From assembly GCA_002633025.1 (NCBI GenBank), contig NMRB01001724.1:9895-73894 (forward strand): a stretch of 64,000 nucleotides of DNA, written 5' to 3'. Both the position numbers and the translations under genes were made by a program. The DNA is from Notospermus geniculatus (lineage: Eukaryota; Nemertea; Pilidiophora; Heteronemertea; Lineidae). The notes beneath the pieces were generated by a model. It did no database searches and was not told the DNA's origin. It saw nothing but the letters and a program-made list of their open reading frames with translations. Within the stretch, counting starts at the first letter, position 1. Each line of letters opens with the position of its first letter. This document shows positions 1 to 10,639 of this stretch, one piece after another.

Positions 1-19
1 AAAAAAAACACGCTCGCTT

Positions 20-292
20 GTGACCTTGAGCAAGTCACTTTGCCTCACTTGCTTCACCCCACCCATGTGTAAAAGGGGTACCTGGCTGGTAGTGATGGTC
101 TATGTGAATGTTAGTCCAAGAGCGCTAAATCGGCTGCCGGGACTGTAATACTCCCCGGGGAGTGGAGGAAGTTAATTGGAATGAACAGACCTATAGCTGG
201 GGGTAATAATGTAAAGCGCATTGAGCAGGTCAACTGGAAATGCGCTATATAAGAACTAACATTATTATTATTATTATTATTATTATTATAAG
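20..292 (+). repeat. SINE-like repeat, 3' part, ending in (ATT)n
   Basis: The segment has the layout of a tRNA-derived SINE body: a 'gagcaagtcactttgcctca' block, a middle block with GTAAAGCGCATTGAG and GCGCTATATAAGAACT, then an (ATT)n tail at 262-290. The GCGCTATATAA tail resembles the Nin-type 3' domain found in SINEs of marine invertebrates; that family name is from memory and not checked. The tRNA-like head would lie to the left of the window. Confidence 0.6.
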
Positions 293-422
293 GCGCCACT
301 ACTTACTGTCCCATGCGACTGACTGAAGAACCAGGGATTATTAGGCCCACATGGCCCGAGATTTGAACCTGGGCCCTGCCGCTTGCTAAGTGGATGTGAT
401 AACCACTACACTATCAGGCGCG
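293..422 (-). repeat. tRNA-Val-like SINE, fragment
   Basis: Read on the minus strand, the right end gives a polymerase III A-box-like TAGTGTAGTGGTTATCAC followed by a B-box-like GGTTCAAATCT, the layout of a tRNA-Val head. The same sequence recurs at 37731-37959, 57115-57355 and 57696-57952. It is a mobile SINE head, not a functional tRNA gene: the stems do not pair well and it continues into a shared non-tRNA body. Confidence 0.65.
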
Positions 423-1320
423 GATCCAGAGGGGGGTTTTGAGGGTCATGACCCCCCTGCTCGCCACCACCGCCTTCAGCAGCCCTGACCCCCCTCTGCC
501 CGAAATCCCAGATCTGCGTCTGACTATCAACGTTCCTCCCTATTTCGATAGCGTAGGTACGGCCTGAGGAGGGGGACCCCCTGGCATTACATTGCAAAAA
601 TAATGCGTTTTCTTGCAGGTTTTGGCGGCTGAAAAATGGCAAAAGTGCAGTTCAGCCAGCCACCCCTCTGCAAGCTTAATTGTCCCCCATGACAAGAAAG
701 TGCTATGGCCCTGATAATAAAGTCAATAATAAAGTCGATCTAAACACGCTCGCCAAGGTTTCAAATATGTAGATTCCCTCGCTGTATACCTTATTGAATC
801 GACCAACATCGCTAATGGTCTTCATGATAAGAAAACCGGTCGATGTAAGGCTTTATCACCGTTTTACATCCGTTGCGATGCCGGTCAATAAAGATCTCAT
901 CAAATAAATAGGATCCATTTTCGTGCACGGATCGATGCTGCAAAATAAACAGATCACCGTTGGTGGAATTGAATCTTGACTTGCTCAGCGAAAAAAAATT
1001 GAGGATCAGGGACAGTATATGTGGGGCGGTCTAGGAAAACCCGTTGGATGTCACTGAATGATCAACAAGGGTTGTCGGATTGCCTCTGCATTCACCTGCT
1101 ACTGTTTACCTGGTACATACATTTCAGCAATTGAAATGTGCATGTTCACCAAGGCCATCACTTCATTTGAATGCGACATCCGACCGATTTTCCTAGACTG
1201 CCACAAATTCGGTGAACAATAGCAAAATACATTTTTATTTCAAAACTGCATGTTCCCTTTCTCATGAATGAGATGATGAAAATGGGGAGAAAAGTTGATG
1301 GTCGGTCATTTTGGGACATT

Positions 1321-1511
1321 TGCGACCCGTGACAGCAAAATGAGTCGGAATGCACCGGAAAGAAGACCCAAGATGACACCAGAGAACAATTGCAGTAATG
1401 GACAAAGTCAAATTTCACAATGGGCAGACAATGCTGAAATCAGCAAACCGTTGGTTCACCTTGGGTCTTCGTCTGTGCGCATTTTGACTCATTTTGCTGT
1501 CGCGGGTCACA
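1321..1511. mobile_element. Foldback MITE, GACCC...CAGCAAAATGAGTC family
   Basis: The left end (1321-1346) and right end (about 1485-1510) are inverted copies: both read TGYGACCCGYGACAGCAAAA inward. The middle has 'agatgacaccagagaacaat', which also occurs in the related element at 54511-54716. There is no coding capacity, so this is a non-autonomous element. Confidence 0.6.
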
Positions 1512-1860
1512 TTTAAGGGTAGGTAGGGTGACCCAGACAATTAATTTTGCTCAGCCTGCCAAATCAATACACCATGTCCGTTTCCATTAGCATCTAGCGC
1601 TGCCCGACTGCTTACACCAAGTCTCCGCTTACTTGTCAGTGTTGGTTACGCCACTCTGGCATAGATACTGATGTTTACGTCACAAACTATTGATTGGTTT
1701 CTATTTATATTGATAGCGGCTGGCCGACTTCTCAGGAATGCAATGAAATGTCCATGAAGTGGATTCCCATCCGTTTATTCTAGACAAGTGTAGCCATTGA
1801 ACGCAATGAACTATAGATGAACTCTAGAGAAATGTACTTATACACGATTTGTACACTTTC

Positions 1861-2105
1861 AGGTGCAGATCCAGAGGGGGCCGCGGCCCCCCTATTTTTG
1901 GAAGACCAACAAAAAATGGGTCAATAACTCCGAAAAAATGAGCAAATAGATGAGGAAATCATGCCTTCCAGATGCTTAGAAATCGTATAAGCGCATCTAG
2001 AATTCAAAATTTTCCCAGACCCCCCGTCGTGGCCTTTGCGACTCCGTCGGCCTGCGGCTGACGGTGTCCGGCCCCCCCTATTCCGAAATCCTGGATCCGC
2101 CCCTG
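1861..2105. mobile_element. MITE with GGATCC-containing ends
   Basis: Opens with AGATCCAGAGGGGG and closes with CCTGGATCCGCCCCTG, an inverted pair. Related elements sit at 9047-9225 and 56276-56458, and one-ended relatives near 418 and 7565. G/C-rich ends and an AT-rich core with no open frame suggest a high-copy non-autonomous DNA transposon. Confidence 0.6.
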
Positions 2106-2136
2106 ACTTTCCTGCCACTGATTATTGGGTCATTAT

Positions 2137-2622
2137 TCACGCTGGCAGCACACAGACGAATTCATCTCACTGACATGTGCTCCTAAAGCTGCTTTTCCAC
2201 CAGGCGGTGACTGTGCAGGTGCGGGAGTTGGTCTTCGGTCGGTGGGAATTGCCAGAAAATGATGACGCAATACCGTGTGGGCAGCAAGCAAGCGCGGAAA
2301 AAATCGCTACATGATCGATTCGAAAAAAACACGTCCGCGACCGTCCACCCGCTCTGTGGAAACAGCTAAAGGGAAATACGTAGGATCAATTTTTTTCCCT
2401 GCTCGCAGCCACAACCGTGTTGTGGAAACACCTAAAGGGAAATACATAGGATGGATTTTTTTTGCCGCTCGTGCCCGCCTCCTCGCCCGCACACGCCTCG
2501 TGGAAAAGCAGCTTAACGCTGGCAGCACACAAATTCATCTCTTTGACATTGTGCTCCTTACACTGGCAGCACACAAATTCATCTCACTGACATGTGCTCC
2601 TTACGCTGGCAGCACACCCTAA
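2137..2622. repeat. Short tandem and dispersed repeats (CTGGCAGCACACA unit)
   Basis: A unit of about 45 bp containing CTGGCAGCACACA, ATTCATCTC and GACATGTGCTCC occurs near 2141, 2517 and 2562, with a partial copy at 2606. Between them a unit of about 75 bp (GTGGAAACA.CTAAAGGGAAATAC) is repeated twice at 2357 and 2421. No gene is visible; the 115-codon frame across it is low-complexity and has no recognisable protein. Confidence 0.5.
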
Positions 2623-2699
2623 AAATATATGTCTGCGAGATTCAAAACACTGTCTGTGAGCCGTGTTGTGGATAAAAGTCATGGATATGAGGTAGCGCA

Positions 2700-5200
2700 C
2701 ACAGGCGTGGCATGTGGAGATGATCTTACTGAGATACCAGTACGTGTGCTGCAACATGTACAAGCATCAAAAGCCAAGGGTCCGCCACAAAAAAGCAGCA
2801 TGTATAATGCATGATGGATGCATTAATGCAGCATGCTGAAGGTGCAAACGTGCGACCTGCGGTGGTGACGAAGCATGGGTGTAGAACAGGAGAGTTCGTA
2901 TACAGCATTCGATGCGTTCTCCCGTTTCGTCTTACTCACTCCCCTTTTCAGGGAAAGAGGGTGTCAACCCTGCCCTTTTCCATTTCCTGAAAAACATTCA
3001 ATATTTGGTTTTGTGTGGGCCGGACGAAGCTATGTTCCTGTGATAATAGGCTAAAAATAACACCGAGTACTCTTTTCTCATTCATATCAAGTCAGATTGT
3101 TACTTTTAATAGTAACAGATTGGCGTGGCCATTTTAAAAATAGTTATTCTGATCAATGATACATTTGCCTGCCCCAGGTGTTGTCATAATATTCTCCCAC
3201 AGCAGAGTTCGGTCTTGCTTCTCTCATGCTCGTGTGGATGAAGGAGCCGCTGCTGTTGGAGGATGTGCCATAATGTCAATATCCGATTTGTATTGTGTTC
3301 TTTTTGTTTTGACTTTGTGCTGCTGATAGGTCAGGCGATACAGTTAAATGTCTGGGATTCACCAGGCACCACTTGCACCCAGAGCTAGAAATAGCCAAAA
3401 CTACATCGACTCGGGTTTCAGTAGGATCAACGGCTAAAAATTCCAGTGTGAAATTTGTCCGTCCATGTGCCAACACAAATGCGATATCTAGAAATTGAAG
3501 TTAATCTGTAATTTGTAATTTTACTTTAAATATGGCCGCCAGTCGGCCATTTTGAAGTGTAATTGGGCTGTAAATATTTAGCTGCCAGTAGGCCATTTTG
3601 AAAAATTAACTTTTGTCAATCCCCTACACAGTAACTACACTGTTCTATGACCTGCTGGAAATTGTATACGCATACTTCTCGTCATGAATGCTTGTGCCGA
3701 ATTCTGACCATTATCAGATGAAGAAGATTATTTCGTTCCTCTCGTAGATTTACATCCAGGTGAGCACATGGTTCCTGACCATTTCATTCTCTTAAGGAAG
3801 TGTCAGCCAATGACATAAAAACCTTTGCCATCCCTGGAGTGACCTTTGCTGGTAAACACGATTTGGCTCACAGTGGCATAAAGTAATCCATCCTCCCAAA
3901 GCAGGGGTTTGTCCTCGCTTCTCTATCCACTCGCAGAGACCTTGTGTGCATATGAAGAGGCCCTGCTATTGGAGGATGAAACTAATCCTCATATCTGATA
4001 TGACCTTCTTATTGTCTCTCTGCAGTCTCTGATAATGTGGATTGAAACAAATAATGTAACATGTGATGTTATGACCGATGTATCACTCGAGGTATCCGCT
4101 TCTAGGATGTCTAAATATATCTCGATTGGGCTATTTTTGGCGTCACTTGCAACACATTGGCGAGGGATCCGTAACCTCTGAGCCTTTCTGTGGAATCAGT
4201 GTCTGCGAGCAGGATGTCATCCTTTGATCAAGTAATTCACATAATGGCCTAAAGGATGTGGGCAGCAGCTTCTAATCTGACTGCGGAATGCCCCATGACA
4301 TCAACATGTTTCATCCATCCTGCCCCTACTCAACGAAGACAAAAGTACAGTCAGGGTTCTGCCACTGCTGGTCGGCGCCGGACGGGCCCGTCCATACTCA
4401 ATGAAGACAAAAGTACTGGTCGGCACCGGACGGGCCCGTCCAGGACGCAGAAATGCCGACCGGCACTCGGCCTAAAAAGAGTATTTTCCGACCATCAGAA
4501 CGAACGAAGTGTGCCACGAGAGATGCCCGCCACGCACAGTTCCGAATTTCCTTTCTGTTCCCATTCACCAAATGTGCTTCCCGGCAGGGCTTCCTGACAC
4601 AGTTCTGACCAACGACAACGGCGGGCTGCGTAAGTTGCAATAAAGTGGATCGGGGTCATTTTGACGCCAAATGAGCTCACTATTTCGACTCCAGGTGCCA
4701 GGAAATCGCATTTCAGCAAGTCTAGATTTCAAATTTTTATGAGGGGAGGGCCCCAGACCCCCGTTCCAACCGGCACTCATTCAGTCCTGGGCAGAACCCT
4801 GTACAGTATGTATTTTCCATGAGAAAATGACTGAAAACTGCAAAATAGTCCTTGTAATTCACACTCTGGGACAACTTTTTCTGTTCGCACACTGATGACT
4901 ATAGCCTATAGGATGACATATTGGCCCTTTATGAACAATCTATGCCAATGGGTTCAAAATTGTCTACTTGTCCTCATTTATTGTTTGTATACCAGCTCTC
5001 ATCTTCAAACAACACCATGGAAATTTTTGTTTTTTCCCATATCTGTGGTGCGTATTGGAGTTGTTTGCGTGGTGAATCATACATGTGATCATAAAAAGTA
5101 ATGTGTATATACATCAGCATAGCTTCTATCATTTTTATATGGTTATACATTTTCTATGGTAACGCAAGAGTGCAAATGATGGTGACATTTTTGCCTTATT
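2700..5200. other. Intergenic stretch, no gene seen
   Basis: No open frame here resembles a known protein and none is framed by convincing splice sites. It holds members of a short hairpin family with ends ATCCTCC.AAGCAGGG (about 3197-3275 and 3889-3990; another at 43288-43383) and a small direct duplication at 4362-4450 (CTGGTCGGC.CCGGACGGGCCC twice). Confidence 0.4.
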
Positions 5201-5327
5201 TTTGACAGCTTACTCATCTTCAGAACTTCGTTGCCAGACGTTTATACACTATGACAGTTGTTTTCTTTCTTCATACATTGTAGATAGCTTGACTACCATA
5301 CATTATGGCAGTTGTTTACACTATCTT

Positions 5328-5844
5328 ACAGCTTCATTACACGGGCATTATACATTACCATCTGACAGATGCTATTCTGTTTACAGCTTCATTACACATA
5401 CATTATACATTACTGTTTAAAAGTTGTTTGTCCTATTTTTACAGCTTCATTACGCAAACATCATACTTTATGAGAGCTGTTTATTCTGTCTTTACAACTT
5501 CATTACAAAGACATTATACATTACGACAGCTGTTTATTCTGTCTTTACAACTTCATTACACAGACATCATACGTTATGACAATTGTAGATTCTATCTACC
5601 TTTACAACTTCATTACAAAGACATTATACATTACGACAGTTGTTTATTCTGTCTTTACAGCTTCATTACACAGACATCATACGTTATGACAATTGTACAT
5701 TCTATCTGTCTTTACAACTTCATTACAAAGACATTATACATTACGACAGCTGTTTATTCTATCTTTACAGCTTCATTACACAGATATCACACATTATTCT
5801 TTAAACTACAGACATTATACGTTCTGAGTCTTTCATTCTTCGCA
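5328..5844. repeat. Satellite, 53-57 bp unit, about 9 copies
   Basis: The unit begins ACAGCTTCATTACA or ACAACTTCATTACA and continues with CAGACATCATACGTTATGAC or AAGACATTATACATTACGAC and TTCTGTCTTT. Two sub-types alternate between 5500 and 5760, giving a higher-order dimer of about 110 bp. It stops just before the acceptor of the PKI coding exon, so it lies in that gene's upstream intron. The 195-codon frame through it is a by-product of the repeat. Confidence 0.85.
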
Positions 5845-5860
5845 GGTACATCTCTACGTT

Positions 5861-6711
5861 ATGACAGAAGTAGATGTTTCAACAATGGATGATTTTGTAG
5901 CCTCCGGGCGGACGGGTCGTCGAAATGCCATGCCAGATATCCTAGAGGCTAAACATATTTCTGTTGCCACAGGTGGAATAGCCTTTGACATGGAGAAGCT
6001 AAATTGCTCAGGTAAAAAAATGTAAATTCTGCAAAACATTCCAATGTTCTCAGAAGCAATTGGTGTGATTGGAGCTGACCAGTGAGTTGACCAATAGATG
6101 TCACTACGGCCCAATTCAATGCATGTAGCGGACCCATTCATTCTTGATCGAGCACCAATCACGTGGATTTTCCGTATTGGTCCACGAGAACGTTACTGCC
6201 ATCTTTTGGCAATATGTGCGGCTGACTGCTCCTATTGGTCAGTGACATGTTGGAGTAGTTAGGGAGTCAATTATTTGTAACAATCACTTAATGTCATATT
6301 GATCACAGTAAAATACCTCAGTAAAGCCTGCTGCACATGCTATGTCAGGTGGATATTTTGGTGCCAGATACAAAAATCGCCACTTGTCTACAACCCGGCA
6401 CGCAAGGACATGACAGCCAGTGGTGATTGGTCAATCGAATACGAAGAATCTAGCTGTCCGGACCATTGCAACACGGTCCAGACGTCAAAATAAAGGCACA
6501 CTGCCTCCCAGTAACGGTAGTTTCACACACTCCTCATTGATACACTAGTCTTTCTACTCAGTTGTCTTTGTGGTGTCCAGCACTACAAACAAACCTCTAT
6601 CAATTTCTCTTCGTTCCACTTTCAGAAAGTGAAAACCAGAAATCCAGCCAGGCTGGTGCAGATGCACAAAACCAGTCCCAGTCCGAAACAGAGAATGCCC
6701 AAGGGTCATAG
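5861..6711 (+). CDS. PKIA: cAMP-dependent protein kinase inhibitor (PKI)
   Basis: Two coding exons, 5861-6011 and 6626-6711, joined at CTCAG/GTAAAA and TTTCAG/AAAGT, give 78 aa (human PKIA: 76). An acceptor CGCAG ends at 5845, so the 5' UTR is spliced. PKI binds the free catalytic subunit of PKA as a pseudosubstrate and helps export it from the nucleus. Residues 11-24 carry the inhibitor motif DFVASGRTGRRNAM: Phe12 and the arginines at 17, 20 and 21 match the key contacts, and Ala23 replaces the phosphorylated Ser/Thr. The export signal, LALKLAGLDI in human PKIA, is only loosely kept here as the stretch IAFDMEKL. The tail is polar (Q, S, E, N), as in vertebrate PKIs. Paralogue assignment (A, B or G) is not possible. 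The exons are too short for a simple open-frame search. Confidence 0.9.
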
Positions 6712-7562
6712 CAGTGGCCTTGACCTCTCATCGTGAGGATTCACAGAACGTTGTGTTTGACCTTGGTTGAAGGTCATTTGGGGAGCAATATTTAGAGGGT
6801 TATTTCATTTTGTCATGGAATCAACTACAGACTTCCTGGGGAAGGAAGATGAGAGTATCTCAGATGAAAATTGTTCATGTCTTTGACCTTTGCATGAATA
6901 CTGTTAGTGACCTTGACCTTTTGACCTTGCCGTCTGGCAGTCAAGGTCGATGTCATGGTTTGGACAATCATTCAGCTTGTTAACGGTTTTTATAGTCGGT
7001 AGAAGTCATAGATCTGAGTTTTTTTACATAATGCCTGCCAAAAAAATGAAACAATGGGAATTGTGCATTATAAACCATCTGAAGCCACTCACAGCCGTGC
7101 CCTGGCTTTGTTCATTGTGATAAATTCATGAGTTGGCAGTATGTTCTGGTGAAATTTTCTGAAATCCTTGGGAATGAATTGGAAAGAATTTGAAGTGACA
7201 TCCGTCAGATGTTTGATAGCAACAGACTTTCTTCAAATATTATTCAATCAGTTCTATAGGATGCACAAAAACTTGGCCAGAAGATGCCGTCTGCTGGATT
7301 CTGGGGTCGATGAGTTAAGGGCCTGTCATTGAGCTCTTGGTTTGCCAGACTCGTCTCCAAGGGGAAAGCAGTCGTTTCTCTTAAAATAAGGTTATACTCT
7401 GTCGTGGCTGGCTATCTAGACTGGAGCTCGGGTAAAATGAGGCAAATCTTCCTTAACCCTGCCACTGCTTGTGGCAATGCCAAAAAACAGAAATTACTGG
7501 CAACGTGGTTGAGAAAATTTACAAATATCATCAAAACTCTCATGTGGATGGCACTTTTACAA
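6712..7562 (+). other. Probable 3' UTR and downstream DNA of the PKI gene
   Basis: No further coding exon is needed after the PKI stop at 6709-6711. The stretch is AT-rich, has no related open frame, and runs to a repeat at 7563. I could not identify a poly(A) site with confidence. Confidence 0.35.
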
Positions 7563-7734
7563 GGTCGGATCCAGGGTTGACAGAAAGGGGGCGTAGCTTG
7601 GCGGAGGTGGTGAGCACTGAAAGCACGAAGCTGAAAAGGGGGGTCTTAAATTTGACAATTTAAGTGCTCAAATTTAAGTGCTTTTAGATGCATTTTCCTG
7701 GCATCTGAGAGCAAAATACTTGAATTTTTAGCTC

Positions 7735-8387
7735 ACTCGTGAGCTATAGCCATCACCTGGCGTCCGTCGTCCGTCGTCGTCGTCGTCCGTCGTCGTCGTC
7801 GTCCGTCGTTGTCCGTTAGCAGGGCACGTTTCGTAACCGCTGGAGCTATTGATCTGAAACTTGGTACATATATACCCCTAGGTCAGATGACCTATCACAC
7901 CAAGTTTCGGTCCGATTTGATTCTTGGCTTGGCCTCCAGGTGGCCAAAACCAAAAACACAAAAAGTGCAATAACTCCTGAACTAATGACTGGATCGTCTC
8001 CAAATTTTTATCATATGTGTATCTAATTAGGATACATAACATATATAACGGGTTTTTGATTTGACCTACTTTTCAAGGTCACAGAGGTCAAAGTTCGACA
8101 AAAGTGACGAACCTGCCACAGGTCTTCACTATTTCACCGAGCATCTTCATATCTTGCATAAACATGTATTAGAGGGGTACCTTCAAAACTACCGAGTTTC
8201 GGTTCGATCGGACATCCAATATGGCCGCCAGGTGGCGTAACCTGAAAATCGACCAAGTGCTATAACTCAGGAACGGCTTGACCCAGAGTTCTCGAACTTG
8301 ATATTTACCTCCCTCTAGGTGACCTTTACAAGCACGTCAAATTTCGGCCTGATTAAACTTCCAATATGGCCGCCAGGTGGCGTAACC
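7735..8387. repeat. Dispersed repeat with CCGTCGTCGTC run and GGCCGCCAGGTGGCGTAACC units
   Basis: Begins with GAGCTATAGCCATCACCTGGCG and a run of CGTCGT/CCGT at 7760-7820, then two to three degenerate units of roughly 150-200 bp, each with a variant of AATATGGCCGCCAGGTGGCGTAACC, 'caagtgctataactcaggaa' and 'tacctccctctaggtgacct'. It breaks off at a single N (8388). A fragment of the same family is at 38236-38330. No coding capacity. Confidence 0.7.
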
Positions 8388-9046
8388 NTTTTCTCTGTCT
8401 CATCTTCATTGAGCTGTAGGGCTTCGGAGCGGCGTGCTATACGGTCGTCATGGTAACCGGTTATTGTAGTAATAGCAGCGTCCTTTGTAAGCAGTACTTC
8501 CTGTTTCCTGCCATTTCCAAACCTGTAAATACACGCAGTGGTCTGTTTCGCCGAAACCTGTTTGTGTGTGATTTACAATTTGTACAGTGTACGTATAAAG
8601 GTCAGTGCAAGGGGGTACCTGTCATTTCTTGCTGGGTATTGTATGGCAATTCATTGTCATGCTGTATGTCAAAATGCAAGGCTTTCGATTGCAATTTCAC
8701 TACAACTTTGATGATATACATGTACTTGCATGCCTGAATTGGCAAAAAAAATTATTTTCTAAACATGCTAAAGGGGTGAATGACCAGCGTGAAATGTGCT
8801 CCCAAATCAGCATTTTCACCAGAGGGCACTAAGTACCCTAAAAGGCACAGAAAAAGGGGCATGTTCTTTAATTTCTTGGGCTTTTGCTGGTTTAAAAATC
8901 CCCCTGATTAGCACCTGAAGTCATAAGATTTTAAGGGAATGAAATTCAGACCAACATCGACCACTCGCAGCAATGAAAATGTGTCCAAATTTATGCTGAA
9001 AAGCCAAAAAACAGCACATGGTGAATGCAAGAGGAGCAGCAAGGAA

Positions 9047-9225
9047 GCCGCGGATCCAAGGCAGGGCCCCCTCCCCCCGTGCATGCCCCCCTTTCGGCCA
9101 ACAAATCTGTAAATCGACCGTGAAATTGTGAAATTTGGAGCAAATCATTGAAATTCACCGCAGATTTCAATATTTCTAGCGCAGTGCACCCCCTCTTTGC
9201 CAAAATCGTGGATCCGCCCCTGCAA
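9047..9225. mobile_element. MITE with GGATCC-containing ends
   Basis: Left end CCGCGGATCCAAGG and right end GTGGATCCGCCCCTG are inverted. The core ('accgtgaaattgtgaaattt', 'ggagcaaatcattgaaatt') is almost the same as that at 56276-56458, so the two are recent relatives. Confidence 0.65.
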
Positions 9226-9228
9226 GGA

Positions 9229-9292
9229 ACCCAGTGGTGCAGTGCTAAAGCATCAGACTTGTGATGGAGAGGCGTCGGGTTCGGAATCATGC
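9229..9292 (+). repeat. tRNA-like SINE head
   Basis: A-box-like CCCAGTGGTGCAGTGCTAAAGC and B-box-like GGTTCGGAATC in tRNA spacing. The acceptor stem does not pair, so a SINE head or tRNA relic is more likely than a tRNA gene. Confidence 0.4.
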
Positions 9293-10229
9293 CAAAATTG
9301 CACTGGTCATATTTCTGTAAATAATTCCTGCTCTATTTCCATGCTTACTGTAAATTGTTGTTTTTACAATATTTGATATCATGGGAGAAGGCTGGTGCGT
9401 TCATAATGTACCGGTAGCGTAATTTACATTCGTGTGTTTATCACTGTCCAAATACTACTTTGTATCATAACTTCAACGCCACGGGTCTGAAGTGAAAGAA
9501 ATTTTGTCATGAAAGAATTTACATGCTGTTTTCTCAAAATTTGTACTCATGATCAACAATGATCAATGCGTTCAGTTCATGTGGGAATGTACAGTGGGTT
9601 AAACAATGGGATAGGTGAGTGTTTAGGGAAAGTTGAATACTGTGTACAGCATTTTTTCCTCAGAATATCATGTGTCTAGTGTCTTTTGCAAGTGCTTCAA
9701 CTGCTTGGGAAAGTTCCTGATCTGCCGGTGTTTTGTTTCTGTGAATCTAATACGTTCAGGTCCTGGCGACCAAATATTATACCTGTGTGAAGCAAATTGA
9801 ACAGTAAATCATATGTAATCTATACCGATTGCAGCTGAATATAATGGGACAAATTTATAAAAGGTGGTTTTAAGTTTAGAGACATACAAGCTCTAATTTT
9901 TGGTTAACGACCTGAAATGCTTCAACATGAAGAGTGCAGACAGGCCCAGAGAGTGTATTAAACTATAGTAGTAAAACACTTGGTTTGCAAAAGATATTTG
10001 ATCCACTGTCTTTGAAACTGTTTCACTGCCATTGTCAACAGCAGTCAGAGAAAGTTCAGTTCCCCACTTGTTCCAAGATGGCGATCGTTCAACACGCCAC
10101 TTTTCTGCTTAAGAGAGAAGATCGTTAGCAAGGGACCAAAGTAGTATCCATTCAGATCTCTCGGCAATTTGATGGGTTTTGGGGGGGACATGAAAATTTT
10201 CAATTTAACTGGCACTGAATGGGTTAAAC

Positions 10230-10315
10230 ATCACCGTTACGTTAGAAAAACATCACCGTTACGTTAGAAAAACATCCCGTTACATTAGAAAAACATCACC
10301 ATTACGTTAGAAATA
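10230..10315. repeat. Minisatellite, about 22 bp x 4
   Basis: Four copies of a unit AACATCACCGTTACGTTAGAAA with small changes lie head to tail. Confidence 0.75.
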
Positions 10316-10345
10316 AACTTCATTTGACATACACTTCAGTTTGCA

Positions 10346-10635
10346 GGAGCCAAGGTGGTCTAATAGCTCGGGTGTCTGGGACGTGGTCCCTGGTTCAAAT
10401 CCACTGCAGCGTGAGACTCTGGGCAAGTCTCTTTGCCTCTTGCCTCACTCCACCTGGTGTATAAATGGGTGCCGGTCTGAAATTTTCAGATTGTAGCACT
10501 GAATGAGCAGCTCATCTGAGTTCTACTGAAAGGTTTCAGGATAGACTGGGGTTAAAGTGTAAAGTCGTATGACACCTCTACCGTAGTCTTGGTAGTTGAT
10601 ATCAGACAATAAACCTAAACTTCAACTTCAACTTC
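10346..10635 (+). repeat. tRNA-derived SINE with (AACTTC)n tail
   Basis: The head GGAGCCAAGGTGGTCTAATAGC and the B-box-like GGTTCAAATCC stand in tRNA order. The body shares 'gggcaagtctctttgcctc' and 'tccacctggtgtataaatgg' with the repeat at 20-292, and the element ends in an AACTTC repeat. A complete SINE structure: head, body, simple tail. Confidence 0.7.
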
Positions 10636-10639
10636 TATA

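Noticed and set aside
5305-5892. 195-codon open frame
   Set aside because: It runs through the 53-57 bp satellite and reads as repeated LHYTDIIRYDN-like peptides. Beyond the array it overlaps the PKI exon in another frame.
7760-7825. Possible CRISPR-like or coding GTC repeat
   Set aside because: A simple CCGTCGTCGTC run at the start of a known type of dispersed repeat; no spacers.
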